Assembly: GCA_026545225.1 (NCBI GenBank)
Contig: CM048850.1
Location: forward strand, 26,279,797-26,343,796
DNA length: 64,000 nt
Source: Cornus controversa
Lineage: Eukaryota; Streptophyta; Magnoliopsida; Cornales; Cornaceae
Reading direction: 5' to 3'
The notes below the pieces were generated by a model, which was given only the letters and a program-made list of their open reading frames with translations, made no database searches and was not told the origin of the DNA. This document shows positions 23,760 to 35,951 of this stretch, one piece after another. How positions within the stretch are numbered: position 1 is the first letter of the stretch; every line of letters starts with the position of its first letter. The position numbers and the translations under genes were made by a program.

Positions 23760-25164
23760 TGATGTGGTCGAAACTAAATTATATTTTAAGCTTAATTTTT
23801 TCCTTTTTATCAAAATATAATTTAACCACTCGCAAGAGCACGAATCTTTGTAGATAAGGTTCTATATAGAGGGTATCGATCCCACGAGGACTAGTCGCAA
23901 TTGTCTTAAAGGAAGATTAATTCTACTTTAATTCAAAAAAACAGATTTTTGAATTTATGTTTAGAAACTATTGCATGAATGAAATCACAAGAAAAGTAAA
24001 GAGTTTAAAGTTGGGAGAGAGAACTAGGGTTGGTTTCCACCACTAGCCATTCTTATGTTCATAAGTGTAGCAAGCATGGGATTCATTAATTAAATGGCTA
24101 ACAATGTCATTAGGCTTGTGACCTCAATGACATATCAAAAGATCAATGTGTGTGCTAACCTATCATAATCCATCTTCAACAAGCATAGCTCTTCAACCTA
24201 ACTAACTACCTAATTACTCTACTCTCTAAGTGAACACTACATGCATCCAAACTACCTTGTCTTAGCATGGTCTATACAAACTAACATCACACATTCATTT
24301 AAACACCATTATCTAGCCATCATTTGCACTTCTTGTGGAATATGCAAATGTTGTGCATTCAAGTGACAAAATCTACTCTAAGACAAGAATAAATTCCAAA
24401 TCAAATGAATATATATAAGAGATGTATTTGTGTACATAATCACTAGGCTAAATAATCAACATTTAATTACAAATCCCAAGAGCTACAAAGATGAACAAGT
24501 TTACATGGCTAGGGGTTGAAACTAACACCCTAGTAGAAGAGTTAGTTGCTCATGGTTGCCTTGCACCCTTCCATTGATGAAGAGAATGAAGCTTCTTGGT
24601 CTGGTTCAGCTTTTTCTCTTCCTCTCCCGAAGGTCTCTCCTTAGTATCTTGATGTGTGTTGAGAGATATGAGATATGTGTGGCTTTTGGTGCTTTTTGGC
24701 TCCTTTTTCTCCTTTGGGGCCCACCATATATATATATATATATATATCATTATATATATCTCTTGTATCAACAAGGCCCCCAAAAGTCTTGTTCAAGTCA
24801 GACAATCCCCCTAAGTCGTGCAAAAAGGGGGATTTTGTTGCAAGTGGGAGAGTAGGTGAGCAAGTGGCCAAGTGGGCTCTGCAGCATCTCGATTGATCGA
24901 GATTTCGATCAATCGAAATGAGATCTCGATCAATCGAGATTTTGATTAATCGAGATCAACATCTCGATTGATCGAGATGTCTTGGGCTGCATTTTCTGAT
25001 TTCTTCTCTTGACTGCAGAAAGCTTCCAACTTTGCTCCATTTACTCCAATACCTGCAAAACATCAAAAATACAAAAATACCGTAAACATATCTCGGTAAA
25101 CGCGAAAACGGAACTAACGTATGTAAGAAAAAGGGTTCAAATGCATAGAATTGAACACTTATCA
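23760..25164 (-). repeat. 5' LTR of B2
   Basis: 1405 bp. The plus strand begins TGATGTGGTC and ends GAACACTTATCA. It has the palindrome array at 24886-24979 and a TATA-rich run at 24727-24748. It differs from the 3' LTR by scattered substitutions and one missing palindrome unit. Confidence 0.9.
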
Positions 25165-25510
25165 GCCCATGCCAATCGAAGATAGTCCATGACTTAGCCT
25201 TAATCATATGTTATCTTCTTAACGGATGAAGGTGAGCTTGTAGCCACCGACACCACTTATGCATGATGTAATCCCACATAGTTAATTCAATTGACCATTG
25301 ATTGTGGGGTTAGTGGTGACATCAAATACCCTAGATTTCCCTCATATTATCTTCACTTTCTATTTCTTTGATTTATTTTATTTTGCTTTTTAATTAGTTT
25401 AAATATTAAAATCATAATTCTTTTCTCTTAAATTTAATTAGAATTAATTACGTATTCCAACTCATCAGACCATAATCCCTGAGGTTCGACACCCCTTTCG
25501 ATAGCCCTAT
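25165..25510 (+). repeat. Family A LTR copy 3, second piece
   Basis: Resumes with the duplicated GCCCA and continues the LTR as in the solo copy near 7491-7826. It ends at ATAGCCCTAT, where the CACTA element is inserted after the trinucleotide TAT. Confidence 0.85.
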
Positions 25511-25790
25511 CACTACAAGATTTTTAGGTTTTAACGACAAGATTTTTACGACGGGCCCGTGTAGTTCGTCGTAAAAGGTATATTTCACGACGGGCCCGTG
25601 TAGCCTGCCCTAGAAAGCTTATTTTCTAAGGCGGTCATTCATAACCCGCCGTAGAAAATATTTTCTACGACGAGCTAGGTGTGCCCGCCATAGAAAGATA
25701 CTATCCATGACAGACCTGGACCGTAGTGGAAATTTTATTATCTATGACGGGCCAAGCTCGTAGTGGAAAGATTTATTTTTTTAGCCCCAA
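25511..25790 (+). repeat. Left TIR and subterminal repeats of the CACTA element
   Basis: CACTACAAGA is followed by repeated motifs of the type ACGACGGGCCCGTGTAG and CGTCGTAAAA in both orientations. Such subterminal arrays are the binding sites of the accessory transposition protein in En/Spm elements. Confidence 0.82.
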
Positions 25791-26281
25791 TTCATGCTGT
25801 GAAATTCTAACTCCCGCACAAAACCCAAACCCTCTCTAACCCTCTCTGACTCTCGTGCATAACCCAAACACCCAAATCTCTAACCCTCTCTGACTCTCGC
25901 GCATAACCCAATCCCCCAAATCTCTAACCCTCTCTAGTTCAAAGCTCGGCCAAACCCTAACCTCTGATCGACGTCATTCTTTTGCTCCGTTGAACAAGCT
26001 TGAGGGAAAGTCTCTATCGAACTGAATCCCAAATTACTCTCTGTGGAAGCAATAGAAACCCCAATTTCTCCACCTCGAAGCAATCTCTGAGCCTCCTCAG
26101 TCTGCAACTCATCTCCTTCATTCGGTAAGATTCCTATCTTTGTGTTTTTACTCTAATTCATCTCATCGTATGCATGCTTCCTTGCCCATGATCAATCTAT
26201 TCAATCAACCTGAACCTAGCTAGCTTTCTCAAACTTCTATTCCTTAATCTTGTTTCTTTCTCACATACCAGATTTGTTATG

Positions 26282-26331
<50 letters not shown>

Positions 26332-27007
26332 ATACATACACATATGTTTGTTTGATGAGGCTGAAAATATATTCGTTTCCTCTGTTTGATTGTTAGGCAC
26401 ATATAGGGAAGAAATAATTCAATTTTCTCTTAGTAAAATTTAATTAATTACTCATACATACATGCACAGATTGGAGCTTCAAAGTTGAGAACATACCACT
26501 CAAATTAAGATTTTGGTAACAAAATCCAAATGTTAAAATAATTATAATAATACATATCATATACTAGTAAATTTCCATTTCCTAGGCATAATTTTATTTT
26601 TTAAGTGATGGTAGGTACTGAAATTTTAAGGGTCTTGCCTGCTTCTGGAGTAAATATTTTATTATTATTATTAGAATTTATTTATTTACTTTGAGAAAGT
26701 AATTTCAATATGCTTGGATATATAAATAGTAATGATGCAATTTTTTTAGTGTGAGATCATAATTGGATCAGTAAGTGTCACTGGCCAGGACAATGGTACA
26801 GAAAGGTTAAACTTTAATACATTGGTAGATCGACAATCTTGTGTTTTAATCTCATTTTTGCTTCCTTGTCTCTCTAAATGCATACACAAGCTTAATTACT
26901 GTGTTATTGCTAGCTAATTTTTTGCAGACCAGATATAATTAGATTCATTAAAAATCATTATGGTTATATTGTCACAGATATTGAATTTTTCCCCCATTAT
27001 CCATATA
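25791..27007 (+). other. CACTA 5' leader-like region
   Basis: Contains a near-exact repeated segment (CTCTAACCCTCTCTGACTCT, about 25831-25900), a leader-like C-rich stretch, and a donor-like CGGTAAGATT at 26124. The rest is AT-rich and intron-like. A (TA)n tract lies at 26283-26328. It could be the first, untranslated exon and intron of the transposase transcript; this is not proven. Confidence 0.45.
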
Positions 27008-27482
27008 TCTATATTACATTTAAGGTTGCTGTTTGAATCTCCCGCCCAAAAAAATTCATCATCTAACGGTCAAAAATGTTTAAAAAACTCATCTGACGGT
27101 TCAAAATATCTATGCCTATCTACGGTCTGAAATTATTCTCCCTATCTTCAATCAACGGTCATGATTCACTCCCACCTAAATTCAAATTTAAAACTTTTCC
27201 TATCCTCACTCTATCTCTATATCACTCTCCCTCTTATTTATTTCTTTTATTTCTTTTCTCTCTCCTCATATCTCTCTCAGTTTCATTTCATTATTTTGCT
27301 TGGGTTCTTCTTCTGTGTGGTTTGGTTGGTTATTTTGGGGGTCTTTCTCTGTTTCATGTATACTCTGTTTTTGCATTATACTCTGTTTATATTTTGCATG
27401 TATATTATGCTTCTGCACTTCTAATATCATATATCATATATGTGGGTGGCAGAAATAATTTGTATCAAATTGGTCTTAATGC

Positions 27483-27774
27483 AGGGCCACCGCTGGAGCA
27501 GCCTGTGATGCTCAAGCTAAACTATGAGCCACCAGCTTCTACCCAAGATCGGACCACCTACTGCCGGTTACCAGCCGAAGCCCACAGCTACTTCACCGGG
27601 TCTGTCTTCAATGTATGGATATATATATAGTCACCTAAAAGTTAGTTGTTCAAGTGCTCCCTTGGACATTTTTCTATTTAAAGTTATCGAAATCGAATAA
27701 GCATCCACCTGTTCACATGCGTGGCTATATAACTCTGTAAGAGTGTCAGGATCTTCACTCCCTTCTTCAACGTC

Positions 27775-27830
<56 letters not shown>

Positions 27831-27985
27831 TTGTGTGTATGTAAAATAGGTAGCAAAGGAACAACAATGCCAATCATTGGAGCCGGTGCACATATCCTGG
27901 TGTTGAAGGTGGCAGCGTGTTCTCATGGTGGCGAGCTGTGGTTTTGTATGGTGGACTGGGTTCGGCTGAAAGGAAGAAGGGCTGA
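27483..27985 (+). other. Exon-like GC-richer patches in the Helitron, unidentified
   Basis: 27483-27613 and 27851-27985 are clearly richer in GC than the AT-rich surroundings. The first is open in frame (PPLEQPVMLKLNYEPP) and ends at a GT. I do not recognise either. They may be further captured exons. A CT/TA microsatellite lies between them (27780-27831). Confidence 0.35.
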
Positions 27986-28491
27986 GCTCTGAAACTGTGA
28001 CCTATATTATAAACTCCTCCTCACCAAACAAATGCATTCATAATATTTGTCCAACACCAGTGCCCAGTGTTTGGCCAACACTAGCACATCCGCACCTTTC
28101 CACTGCAGGGAGCTCCAATCCAATTGATCCAGCTTCAAAGTAGTCTTCACCTTTTCTGGGGCTCCAGCCGAGCCTCTTTTATTTTATGTTCTTCTCTTTC
28201 CTCTTTCCTCATCCATACTTTCTCCTCTTTTATTTTCTTTCTTTATTCATACCATCACCTTGCCGTATATCACTCTCTTTCTCTAGGTGTGGTGTACATA
28301 TGTGTGTTTAAGTGCAACTTCTATTTTTTTCTTTCCAACTTTACATCTGAAGCTTCATGACCGCCCACTGAAGTTGTCTATCTTGGATGACCACCTGAAG
28401 GAAAGACCAAATTGGAGAGGTAAAAGCTTTCAACTCATATTTTTGGGCCGATTAAAGGTATATCTGAAACTATTAATGTCTAAATGTTGAA

Positions 28492-28566
28492 AAATTTGTT
28501 ATTTTTTGTTGTTGATATTGATACTGGCAAATTTTGTTATTTTTTGTTGTTGATATTGATACTGAC
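28492..28566 (+). repeat. 37-bp tandem duplication next to a capture junction
   Basis: Two near-identical copies of a segment containing TTTGTTATTTTTTGTTGTTG and ATATTGATACTG abut directly, and the second copy touches the start of the transporter fragment. Confidence 0.8.
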
Positions 28567-28567
28567 G

Positions 28568-28889
28568 ACGCCACGAACTTCGACGCCGGAGATAAAGACG
28601 CCATCGGGTCAAAGGTCACTAAGGAAGGAGGCGAAGTCGTCAACGGCGTGGACGCCTACTTCGTTCATATCGCCACGGTTTCTGAGCCCAATAGGGATGC
28701 CGATGAAGAGGTATTTGGAGGAGGTTTGTCACCTGATGAAGCTCAACCCTCAGGACGTTTGGCATCCCATCACTGAGTCTCGCAACGGCAATGCCCATTA
28801 TGCTGCTTTCCACAACCTCAATGCTGGTGTTGGCTGTCTTGCCAATTGCCTTTTCTTTTCTCGGCTGGTGCTTCTCCTTGGCCGGCGGT
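28568..28889 (+). pseudogene. Captured fragment of an LHT/AATL1-like amino-acid transporter gene
   Basis: An open frame with SFISPRFLSPIGMPMKRYLE, then DVWHPITESRNGNAHYAAFH and NLNAGVG. This is the N-terminal signature of lysine/histidine-transporter-like 8 (AATL1) proteins, plasma-membrane amino-acid carriers. The Ser/Thr/Pro-rich lead (TPRTSTPEIKTPSGQ) is also typical. After GVG a small deletion shifts the frame; VLPIAFSFLGWCFSLAGG, the first membrane span, continues in another frame. Only the N-terminal part of the gene is present, without the remaining spans, so no transporter is made. It lies inside the Helitron, in the transposase orientation. The identification is from memory of the family. 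Confidence 0.75.
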
Positions 28890-31315
28890 TGAAGTAATAG
28901 AGGTGACGGTGGTTCCATGTTAAAACTGGGTTGAGAATGTTCGGGTGGACTGGTCCGGTTTTTTGAAGTGGGTCTTCATCGAGGTGGTGAGGTTGAGCTT
29001 GGCCTGTCCTATTCTGTTCTCTGATCTCTCTACACTCTCTGCTGTAGTCCTTATCATATCTATATTGCTAGAGAGAGAGAGTCTATGTGTAGTTTAGAGA
29101 GAGAAAGAAGAGAAGGGGGAGGAGTGGGCTCTGGTTCTGTTTTGAGTATGCGTGTGTGCGTGATGAAGTGTGCAGGTATTCCTCTGTCAGTGAAGAAAAT
29201 GAAAGGGAGGGAACAGAAAGTAGTTTTAAGAGAGAGAGATGTTTTAGAGAGAGAGAGAAGGGGAGGGGGTGAGATTTTACCATGGATCAATAAAGCTGAT
29301 TCATATCTCATCTGTCAGTACAATACAAGATTAATATACGACACCTTTAATTTTCTAAACTACTCTATCTCTCTCTTCCCTTTTTGATTCAGTTATCATC
29401 ACCTGTTTCTTGGGTTTTTGTTCAGGTCAGCTCATTTATGGGTCAAAGATTAATCTAATTCTTTGCAAACCTATTATATATATATTGTTACTAACTTTGA
29501 CCCATGCTGCAACTGACGGTGAAGTTATTGATTATTGGAATTACTTTAATAGGTCCAACAATACACAACACCATTATGATTTTAAAAAAAAAAAACAGAA
29601 CAGCATTGAATTAATTTTTAGATAAATAGAACACTAATTATTTAAGATAAAAGTATGTTATTATAAAACTATATCTAGCTATATGATTGATGGGTAAGCA
29701 AATTTGTGTTCCCGCGAAAAATCACAACATTACATGTGACTGGCCAAAATCTGAAAACTGAGTTGTAGACCTCGGTTCAATGTTTGTATTATGTAATTGT
29801 TGGTCATATCCTTAGTTAGATTGTACTTGGTTCAATGCTATATATGTATATAGATATTAGTATAATTGTAAATGTGTTTGTATAAGCTCTATATGGTTCT
29901 AAGCCCAGATAATTCCCTTTTCCTTTCTTCTGTAATCCAAACCGGTGAAAACAGAGTTGTAATTTCTTAAACTCCTGCAATTTTCAAATTGATTTCCAAA
30001 TTGGGAGGAGAGAGAATAAAGAAAAGAAGAAAGTGGGAGGAAAGAGAATAGGTGAAAGGAGGAGAGAGAGGGAGTTATGAGAGAGGGAATGTGGGAGAAA
30101 GAATAAGAAGAGAAAAAAGAATAGAAGAGAGAGAATTAAAGAAAAAAAAGAGGAGAGAGAAAAAGAGAGTGGTCAGAAGAGTTAGAATGAAGAGGGCATG
30201 AGTAAAATAAAAATAATAATAAGAGAAGAAAAAAACAGAGGAAGTGTGGGAGTGCTCTTGCAAAAAAATAAGGGTAAATTAATGCAAAAAATTTAGTGTA
30301 CTTTACTCATTTTATAAAAAAATTCCTCTAAATCTTTTTTTTTTAATAACCATTTAACTATCACATTTTGTGCAAAAGCCCCCCTCCCCATAATAACAAA
30401 TAAAATTTTAAAAAATACTCTTTGTCCTTAAGATTTGAGTAAAATTGTATACATGTTTTATATTTTATATACATTTTAACACATTTATAAATTAAAAAAT
30501 AAATTATTAATATTCTCTAAATTATTAAATTTATATTCAAACAAGTCTTCTACCAATTGATAGTAAATTACATGTTTTTTTATAATCATAATCTGTTACA
30601 TCTAATTCTTGAACTTATATATGTTTATTGCTTTTATTTTCCAACAATAGCATTTATTTTCTTTTTATATAATTTTTTTTGTTAAATTTTAATTTAATTA
30701 TAAATTAATTATATCAAATGATTAAAAAAAATCACATCTAAAATATGTTTAGAGTGAAGTTTAAAAAATTACATTTAACTACAAAAGTTACGTTTATTGA
30801 TGTTTCATAGGTTTTTTATTAGTGCATTAAAATTCATTGTCTATAACATAACTAGAGTACATGTAAAAAGAAAAAAAAATTGACAATTTCCATCAATGGG
30901 TAGTTTTGTAATTTTTTATTTTTAATTGTATTTGTTGCACATTTTATAAAGTTTATGGGTTTTTTTTAACTTCAGGGTTTTTTTTTTGCAAAATGGATAA
31001 AGTATAAGGTTTTTTTTGCATTTTATTCAAGAAATAAAGAATAAGGAGGAGAAGTACAAGGAGAGTATGAAAAATGGTAAATACACAATGAGGTATCCTA
31101 AACAATTTTAGAAAGAAACAAGTATGAACCGAGATGGATACCTGTTATATTGATGATGCAATGATGGTTGCGTTTATTATGTGAGGGGGCAATAACCGCA
31201 CGTCAATAATTTGGGCAGCGTAGATGAGATTCAGCAATACTTGGATTATATGAAATCAACTTTTATTTAGTTTAATAATATTTTTTATAGTGCCGTAGGC
31301 ACGGGCAATACGCTA

Positions 31316-31316
<1 letters not shown>
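28890..31316 (+). other. Remaining Helitron interior
   Basis: GA-rich repeats at 29067-29270, the first copy of a duplicated block (29445-30087), a purine-rich stretch at 30000-30260, and about 1 kb of very AT-rich DNA up to the 3' hairpin. No genes seen. Confidence 0.6.
29445..30087 (+). repeat. Duplicated block, copy 1 (second copy at 36990-37609)
   Basis: Shares long near-identical stretches with 36990-37609, for example AACACTAATTATTTAAGATA and TATATGATTGATGGGTAAGC. This copy has about 80 extra bases near 29465-29540. Confidence 0.85.
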
Positions 31317-31354
<38 letters not shown>

Positions 31355-32924
31355 TAATTTGCCTTGTTTCTTTCTATGCCTTTTTATTGTTTGGTCTAAG
31401 GCTTTGTCTGCAGAAAGCTCGTATCTCTTGCTTTCGGAGGAAAGTTGATAGGCTAGTACTTGAAGAAAGAATGAAAAAATATGCTTCATAGTGTTTTTTT
31501 TTTGTTTTTAACTTTAGAAGTAACTCAAGAAAAGAACTCAATTAAATACTATTATAATTAGGAGAGAGTTAATTAGTAGCCATTTTAATTTCTCTGAAGT
31601 TCCTAGCATGCATTTTGGTAGGAAAAATCCAAGTTGATCTAAGTAACTCAGTGAACTGTTGCTGCATATATAACTAGTTTTTTTTCCATATAAAAAATAA
31701 TAGTTTAATGCAAGGATTTGATTTCTGAACTTTCTGATATATATATATATATATATGATCTTGTTATCATTCAGACTAGCTAGTTGTATTAGAAATTATT
31801 ATTCAATCTTACATCTAGCTACAATTTACACATTGTCCTAAAATAAGAACTCAGACTTCTATGACTGTGTCTATTTGAGTTAAATTAAATTATTTTCTTA
31901 TAGTCCTCCAATACATTTAGGAATCTTTGAAAATTATAATTTTAGTACCCCCTTTCTTTGATTTTGTCAGTCAAAGCTATATCATTAGCAAAACATATAT
32001 GATAGTATGCGCGTGTAGGGGCTCAATACTTACTGTTGATGTGTGTCTATTTGATTGTTTTAATTTTATTGTCCTGAAGTTGCAAACCACATTTCTCATC
32101 AGAGGAAAATAGGAGCTGGCACACATTGTGCCAGTTCATTTTACTTTTTCTTTTTTTTTTTCAAAGTTCTGCTTTTATACAGCTTCTAGTGGATATTATG
32201 CAGGGTTTATCCATTTAGAAGATTAATGTCTTTCATAATGTTAACAAACTTGACATTAAGCAAGAGATATTTGGTTTTCAGATTATAATGTGATTTAGTT
32301 TTTCCACATTAAAGCATCTAAGCACTTTTTGTGTTCATACTGTATATAGTTCAATGACAGTTCCCTAACTCAATTTTCAGAATCAGAAAGAACTGAGGGT
32401 GATGCACACCTTCTCTGTTAAGCTCACCTACTAATAGTAATTAGTACTATATATGCGGAGAAGATTATGAAATACAAGATTCTTCATATAGCAAAGATGA
32501 GATATTTAATTAGGGGATGGTCTTAACAATTTGTAGCTATTCTTTGACTCCTAATGTTAAAATTTATGTGATGATAGTTGAAAACTCTGGTGTAGAAAAA
32601 GTTCATCTCTTTGACCTTCTGTATCTGATTGATTGTGCGGTGGCACATTTGCAGTAAAAATAATCGTCAGGAGGTTGAATGTAGATTGGAAGATACTTTT
32701 ATTTCCATTTTGTAATGTTTGATTTGTTCTTTTTAGTTCCAGTTTAATTCCCAGTAGCATTATTGATGCTTACTTGTGCTTTGAGGATTTCAGATTCTCC
32801 TAATTGAATGCATTTGAAATTGTTGTATATAATATCTCTTGTGCTGATTTATGTAATATATATATATATATATATATATTATATTATATTATGTGGTGCT
32901 AATTCTGCTCATTAACGTATGCAG
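31317..32924 (+). other. CACTA interior, no gene seen
   Basis: AT-rich sequence with (TA)n tracts at about 31317-31351, 31738-31756 and 32858-32879. The last 200 bp could be intron from the captured channel gene that follows. Confidence 0.55.
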
Positions 32925-33071
32925 ACTCAAAATTTTTGTTCCTATTGCGTTCCTTGCATGGACTATCCTGGTACCAGTTAATTGGACAAATAGCACTTTA
33001 AAGCTAACAAAAGCAACTTACAGCGACATTGATAAGCTTTCTATTTCAAACATTCCGCTTGGATCACATAG
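32925..33071 (+). pseudogene. Captured exon of an OSCA1/CSC1-like channel gene
   Basis: A 147-bp exon with an AG acceptor (ACGTATGCAG) and a GT donor (GTGAGAATC). It encodes LKIFVPIAFLAWTILVPVN followed by WTNSTLKLTKATYSDIDKLS and ISNIPLGSHR, the early conserved part of calcium-permeable stress-gated cation channel 1-like (ERD4/DUF221, OSCA) proteins, including a membrane span. Neighbouring exons are not visible on either side, so only one exon with some intron was taken. The reading frame and splice sites are intact, so it could be spliced into a transposon transcript. The identification is from memory of the family. Confidence 0.78.
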
Positions 33072-35951
33072 GTGAGAATCTCTCTTTTGTTCCAGTCTTT
33101 TCAGTTGCCTCACTATTTGTTGATGTAACAATAGAATGCTTTTTCTTGCATAGGAATATTTTTCTTATGACCTTATTTATTCATTTCATATTTAGATTAA
33201 GATCTCTCTAAATTGAAAATGCATAGGAAAGTATTTTTTTTTATAAATATGTATAGAAATTAAGATATGCCAGGCATGTCCTTATCAGCGTATTATCACC
33301 ATTTACCTTCCACTTTGCTGCACACCTAAGCATGAAACTTTGTTTGTGCAGTTGGGATTAAAAGTATACCCTACATGACTTGTGTGTACAACTAAATATT
33401 ATTTCACTTTTGATTGTAGTCCTGTCGCATGGCCTTGCCACAAAACGGCTGTGTTCACCCATTAATAGAGTGACTGTTGGTCGTCGCTGCAACCATATAC
33501 ATTTTCATTTTCTCAAATTTAAAGACACATGCTTATGAGCAATGCAAATATCTGAAGCTTAAACCTTTAATATCCATTTTCTTTTTCTCAAATATACAGA
33601 CTCATTTCCTCTAAGGGTTTCCCTGCATCTAGCTGTGGAGGCTCCTTTTCTTTTTCGTCCATTAGGTCCTTTAGAGGCCAAATCTGTGTGCTCATTTCCA
33701 TTTACTAAAGAAAAAAAAATGCTCATAAGACTCTTTCCTTTTTTCCCGGTAAGGTAAAAGACCCTTTCCATTTTTGGCTATATTATTGATTTCCATCACA
33801 GTTTTCTCATCATCCCTCTCTTCACTTGCACATAAGGGTGTCATTGGGTTGTATCAGACTTGGGGGGAACCACTTGGCTGCCAGCCATGGCCCAACTAAA
33901 AAATAAAGACTGACTTGAGCAAAAGTTCCTCACAGACTTGCCAAAAAAATGTTCATCTCAGCAAATAATTGGATGACTGCTCTCCTTTGGTATCGTTGTT
34001 TAAGCGCAAATCAATTTGTTTGAACTCGTTAAAGTTTGTTGAACCCTTACGAACAGGAAAACTTATTGATCTGAGTTTGGGTCAGTTAATTGGTGGGTTG
34101 AAAACTGCCTTCCATTTTCTAGGTCTGTCAAAGGATTATTTATTGTCCCTTTTTATATCAATTTTGATTTAGGGGAAGCAGCACATCCAAAGAGCTCAAT
34201 CACTCCAGTTTACATCTGATAATAGTAAAATTTTGTAGAACACTAAAACATATCTAGGGGGAAATGTAAGAGAAATAGAAGATGATTACCAAAAACAAAA
34301 AACAAAAAAATAGAGAGAGAGAGAGAAATAAGGACTCATTTTCTCAAGACATTAGTCACAGGATTATATTGGTGTATGATTAAATAATGACTCATTTTCT
34401 GACTGTAAGCACTTGTTTAGCTTAAACAACATAATTACTTTTGTATGATAAACTTTGTTCATTTCTAGATTGAAGGTTTTAACCACCTCCTTTTCTGGAA
34501 AATTTCAACATTCCACTTCACTAAATATTAAGCATCTCAATGTATTGAATTGGTGAAAATAGCTTTTCTTTTTCACTACAGGGTATGTTTGAGTAGCTAT
34601 TCCATAGAAATGTCTGGGCACTCGCAATGAATCCAAAGGCAGATAATTCCTAGCAGCATTTGAGAATTTCTTTGAGGTATATTGATCGAAAAATGAGTAC
34701 TCTTCTATTAATCTTCATGCAATTTAATTACAACTCGTATCATTTTTTTCTATTGCAGTTGTTCTTCTCATAAACATCAAGGGAGATCAATCTAATTTAC
34801 CCTTTGAATTTGTTACTCATAAGTTGGTTTTAGTTGACTCTCTAATTTATAATTTAGAAGGAAATATTTTCCTATTAATTTGATTATTTTGGTACGGTAA
34901 TTTCCTTTTTTTAAAAAAAAAAACTACACTTCTAAATGGAAAGAGAACTAATTAGATTTGAATTAGGTTTGATTGTGCTCGTAAAGGCAATTAACTTAAT
35001 ACCATTTGACTAATTTCTTAATATACTTTACATATGTATTTTCTTTCCATCAGGAATTGCATGCCCAAGTGGATTAATTTTCAAATTGAGCTTTAAAGCT
35101 GAAGCCTTATATGACCCTTTGTATTCTGTTCAATTTCCCAATTTCAATACAATCCTTTCCAAATTATGAACATAAGTTGACCAACGTAGCTGCAACACTT
35201 ATCTTGGATACTATCATTTCTTAGTAGACTTGCATGACTTCACATATTTATAGGTATCATTTTCCCTGTCAATATAAGTTAGGCATATGATATATTGAAA
35301 TATGATAACATTAACAGAGATCTTTTTCAGCGTAGATCCAAAAGCAGTCTCTGATATTTACTCTTCATGTATTTTTGGTTTATATAGTTTCATGATAAAT
35401 ACTGTGAGTGAGTGGCACCATTTTTGTTTGTCTTGTTTGATTCTCAATTTTGTCTAAAAGTAATTTCTTTTTTGATAACTACACGATCAGACACGTGTCC
35501 CACCAAGACTTGGATTTGCACTCTTGTCGTTGGGTTGGCAGGAGACACCACCCAAGCTGAAATCTGTCCATGGGCTAAAAGTGTAGTTCATGCTGGATTT
35601 TTTCTCCAACTGATGCAAGATCTTAAACTCTGAGATTGATTCTTTGGTGAATCTTGTAGTGGAACTAACTATGCATATTCAGCTGCCCTGCAACCTTCCT
35701 CATTGGACCAAAAAGGATATCCCCATTACCGTAATGCCACCAAAACCAACGACTTCCAACTAAACATTTGCAGGTCAAACAGTAGACCACAGACCACCCA
35801 CTCTCATGAGGAAACTCAGGACTATGACTATAAGAGGTTTTCTTTATCACTTCCCTTTAAAGCTCAGTCAGGACTTCAACTGAATCTGATCTTCTTCTTT
35901 TTTTAATTTCTTTGCTCTAGTACCATCTGATATTTCTTCATCCATTGAGCT
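33072..35951 (+). other. CACTA interior, no gene seen
   Basis: AT-rich, intron-like DNA. 35500-35900 is more balanced in composition and could be the upstream flank of the PPR fragment that follows. No domain recognised. Confidence 0.5.

Larger units (their letters stand above)
12218..25164 (-). mobile_element. Complete Athila-like Ty3/gypsy retrotransposon B2 (12.9 kb)
   Basis: On the minus strand it reads: 5' LTR (23760-25164), PBS, gag-pol (23474-17927), ORF2 leader, ORF2, 3' noncoding tail, polypurine tract, 3' LTR (12218-13635). Exact 5-bp duplications GCCCA flank it at 12213-12217 and 25165-25169. The uninterrupted target can be seen in the solo LTR near 7490. The LTRs are highly similar apart from a short palindrome-unit length difference, so the insertion looks recent, but pol has nonsense codons and a frameshift. 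Confidence 0.92.
27008..31316 (+). mobile_element. Non-autonomous Helitron nested in the CACTA
   Basis: The 5' end TCTATATTAC is preceded by A. The 3' end has the hairpin GTGCC-GTA-GGCAC (31290-31302), then GGGCAATACG and CTAG at 31313-31316, followed by T. TC start, hairpin, CTRR end and A/T insertion site are the Helitron hallmarks. No Rep/helicase gene is present. The interior carries an LHT-like amino-acid transporter fragment, GA-rich microsatellites and a purine-rich tail. The 5' border is less certain than the 3' border. Confidence 0.72.

Noticed and set aside
26197-26400. Frames made of YIYIYI repeats here and at several other TA tracts
   Set aside because: Translated (TA)n microsatellites, not proteins.
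27112-27630. 172-aa frame with hydrophobic start as a membrane protein
   Set aside because: The hydrophobicity comes from a CT/TA-rich non-coding stretch near the Helitron 5' end; no domain, and low complexity.
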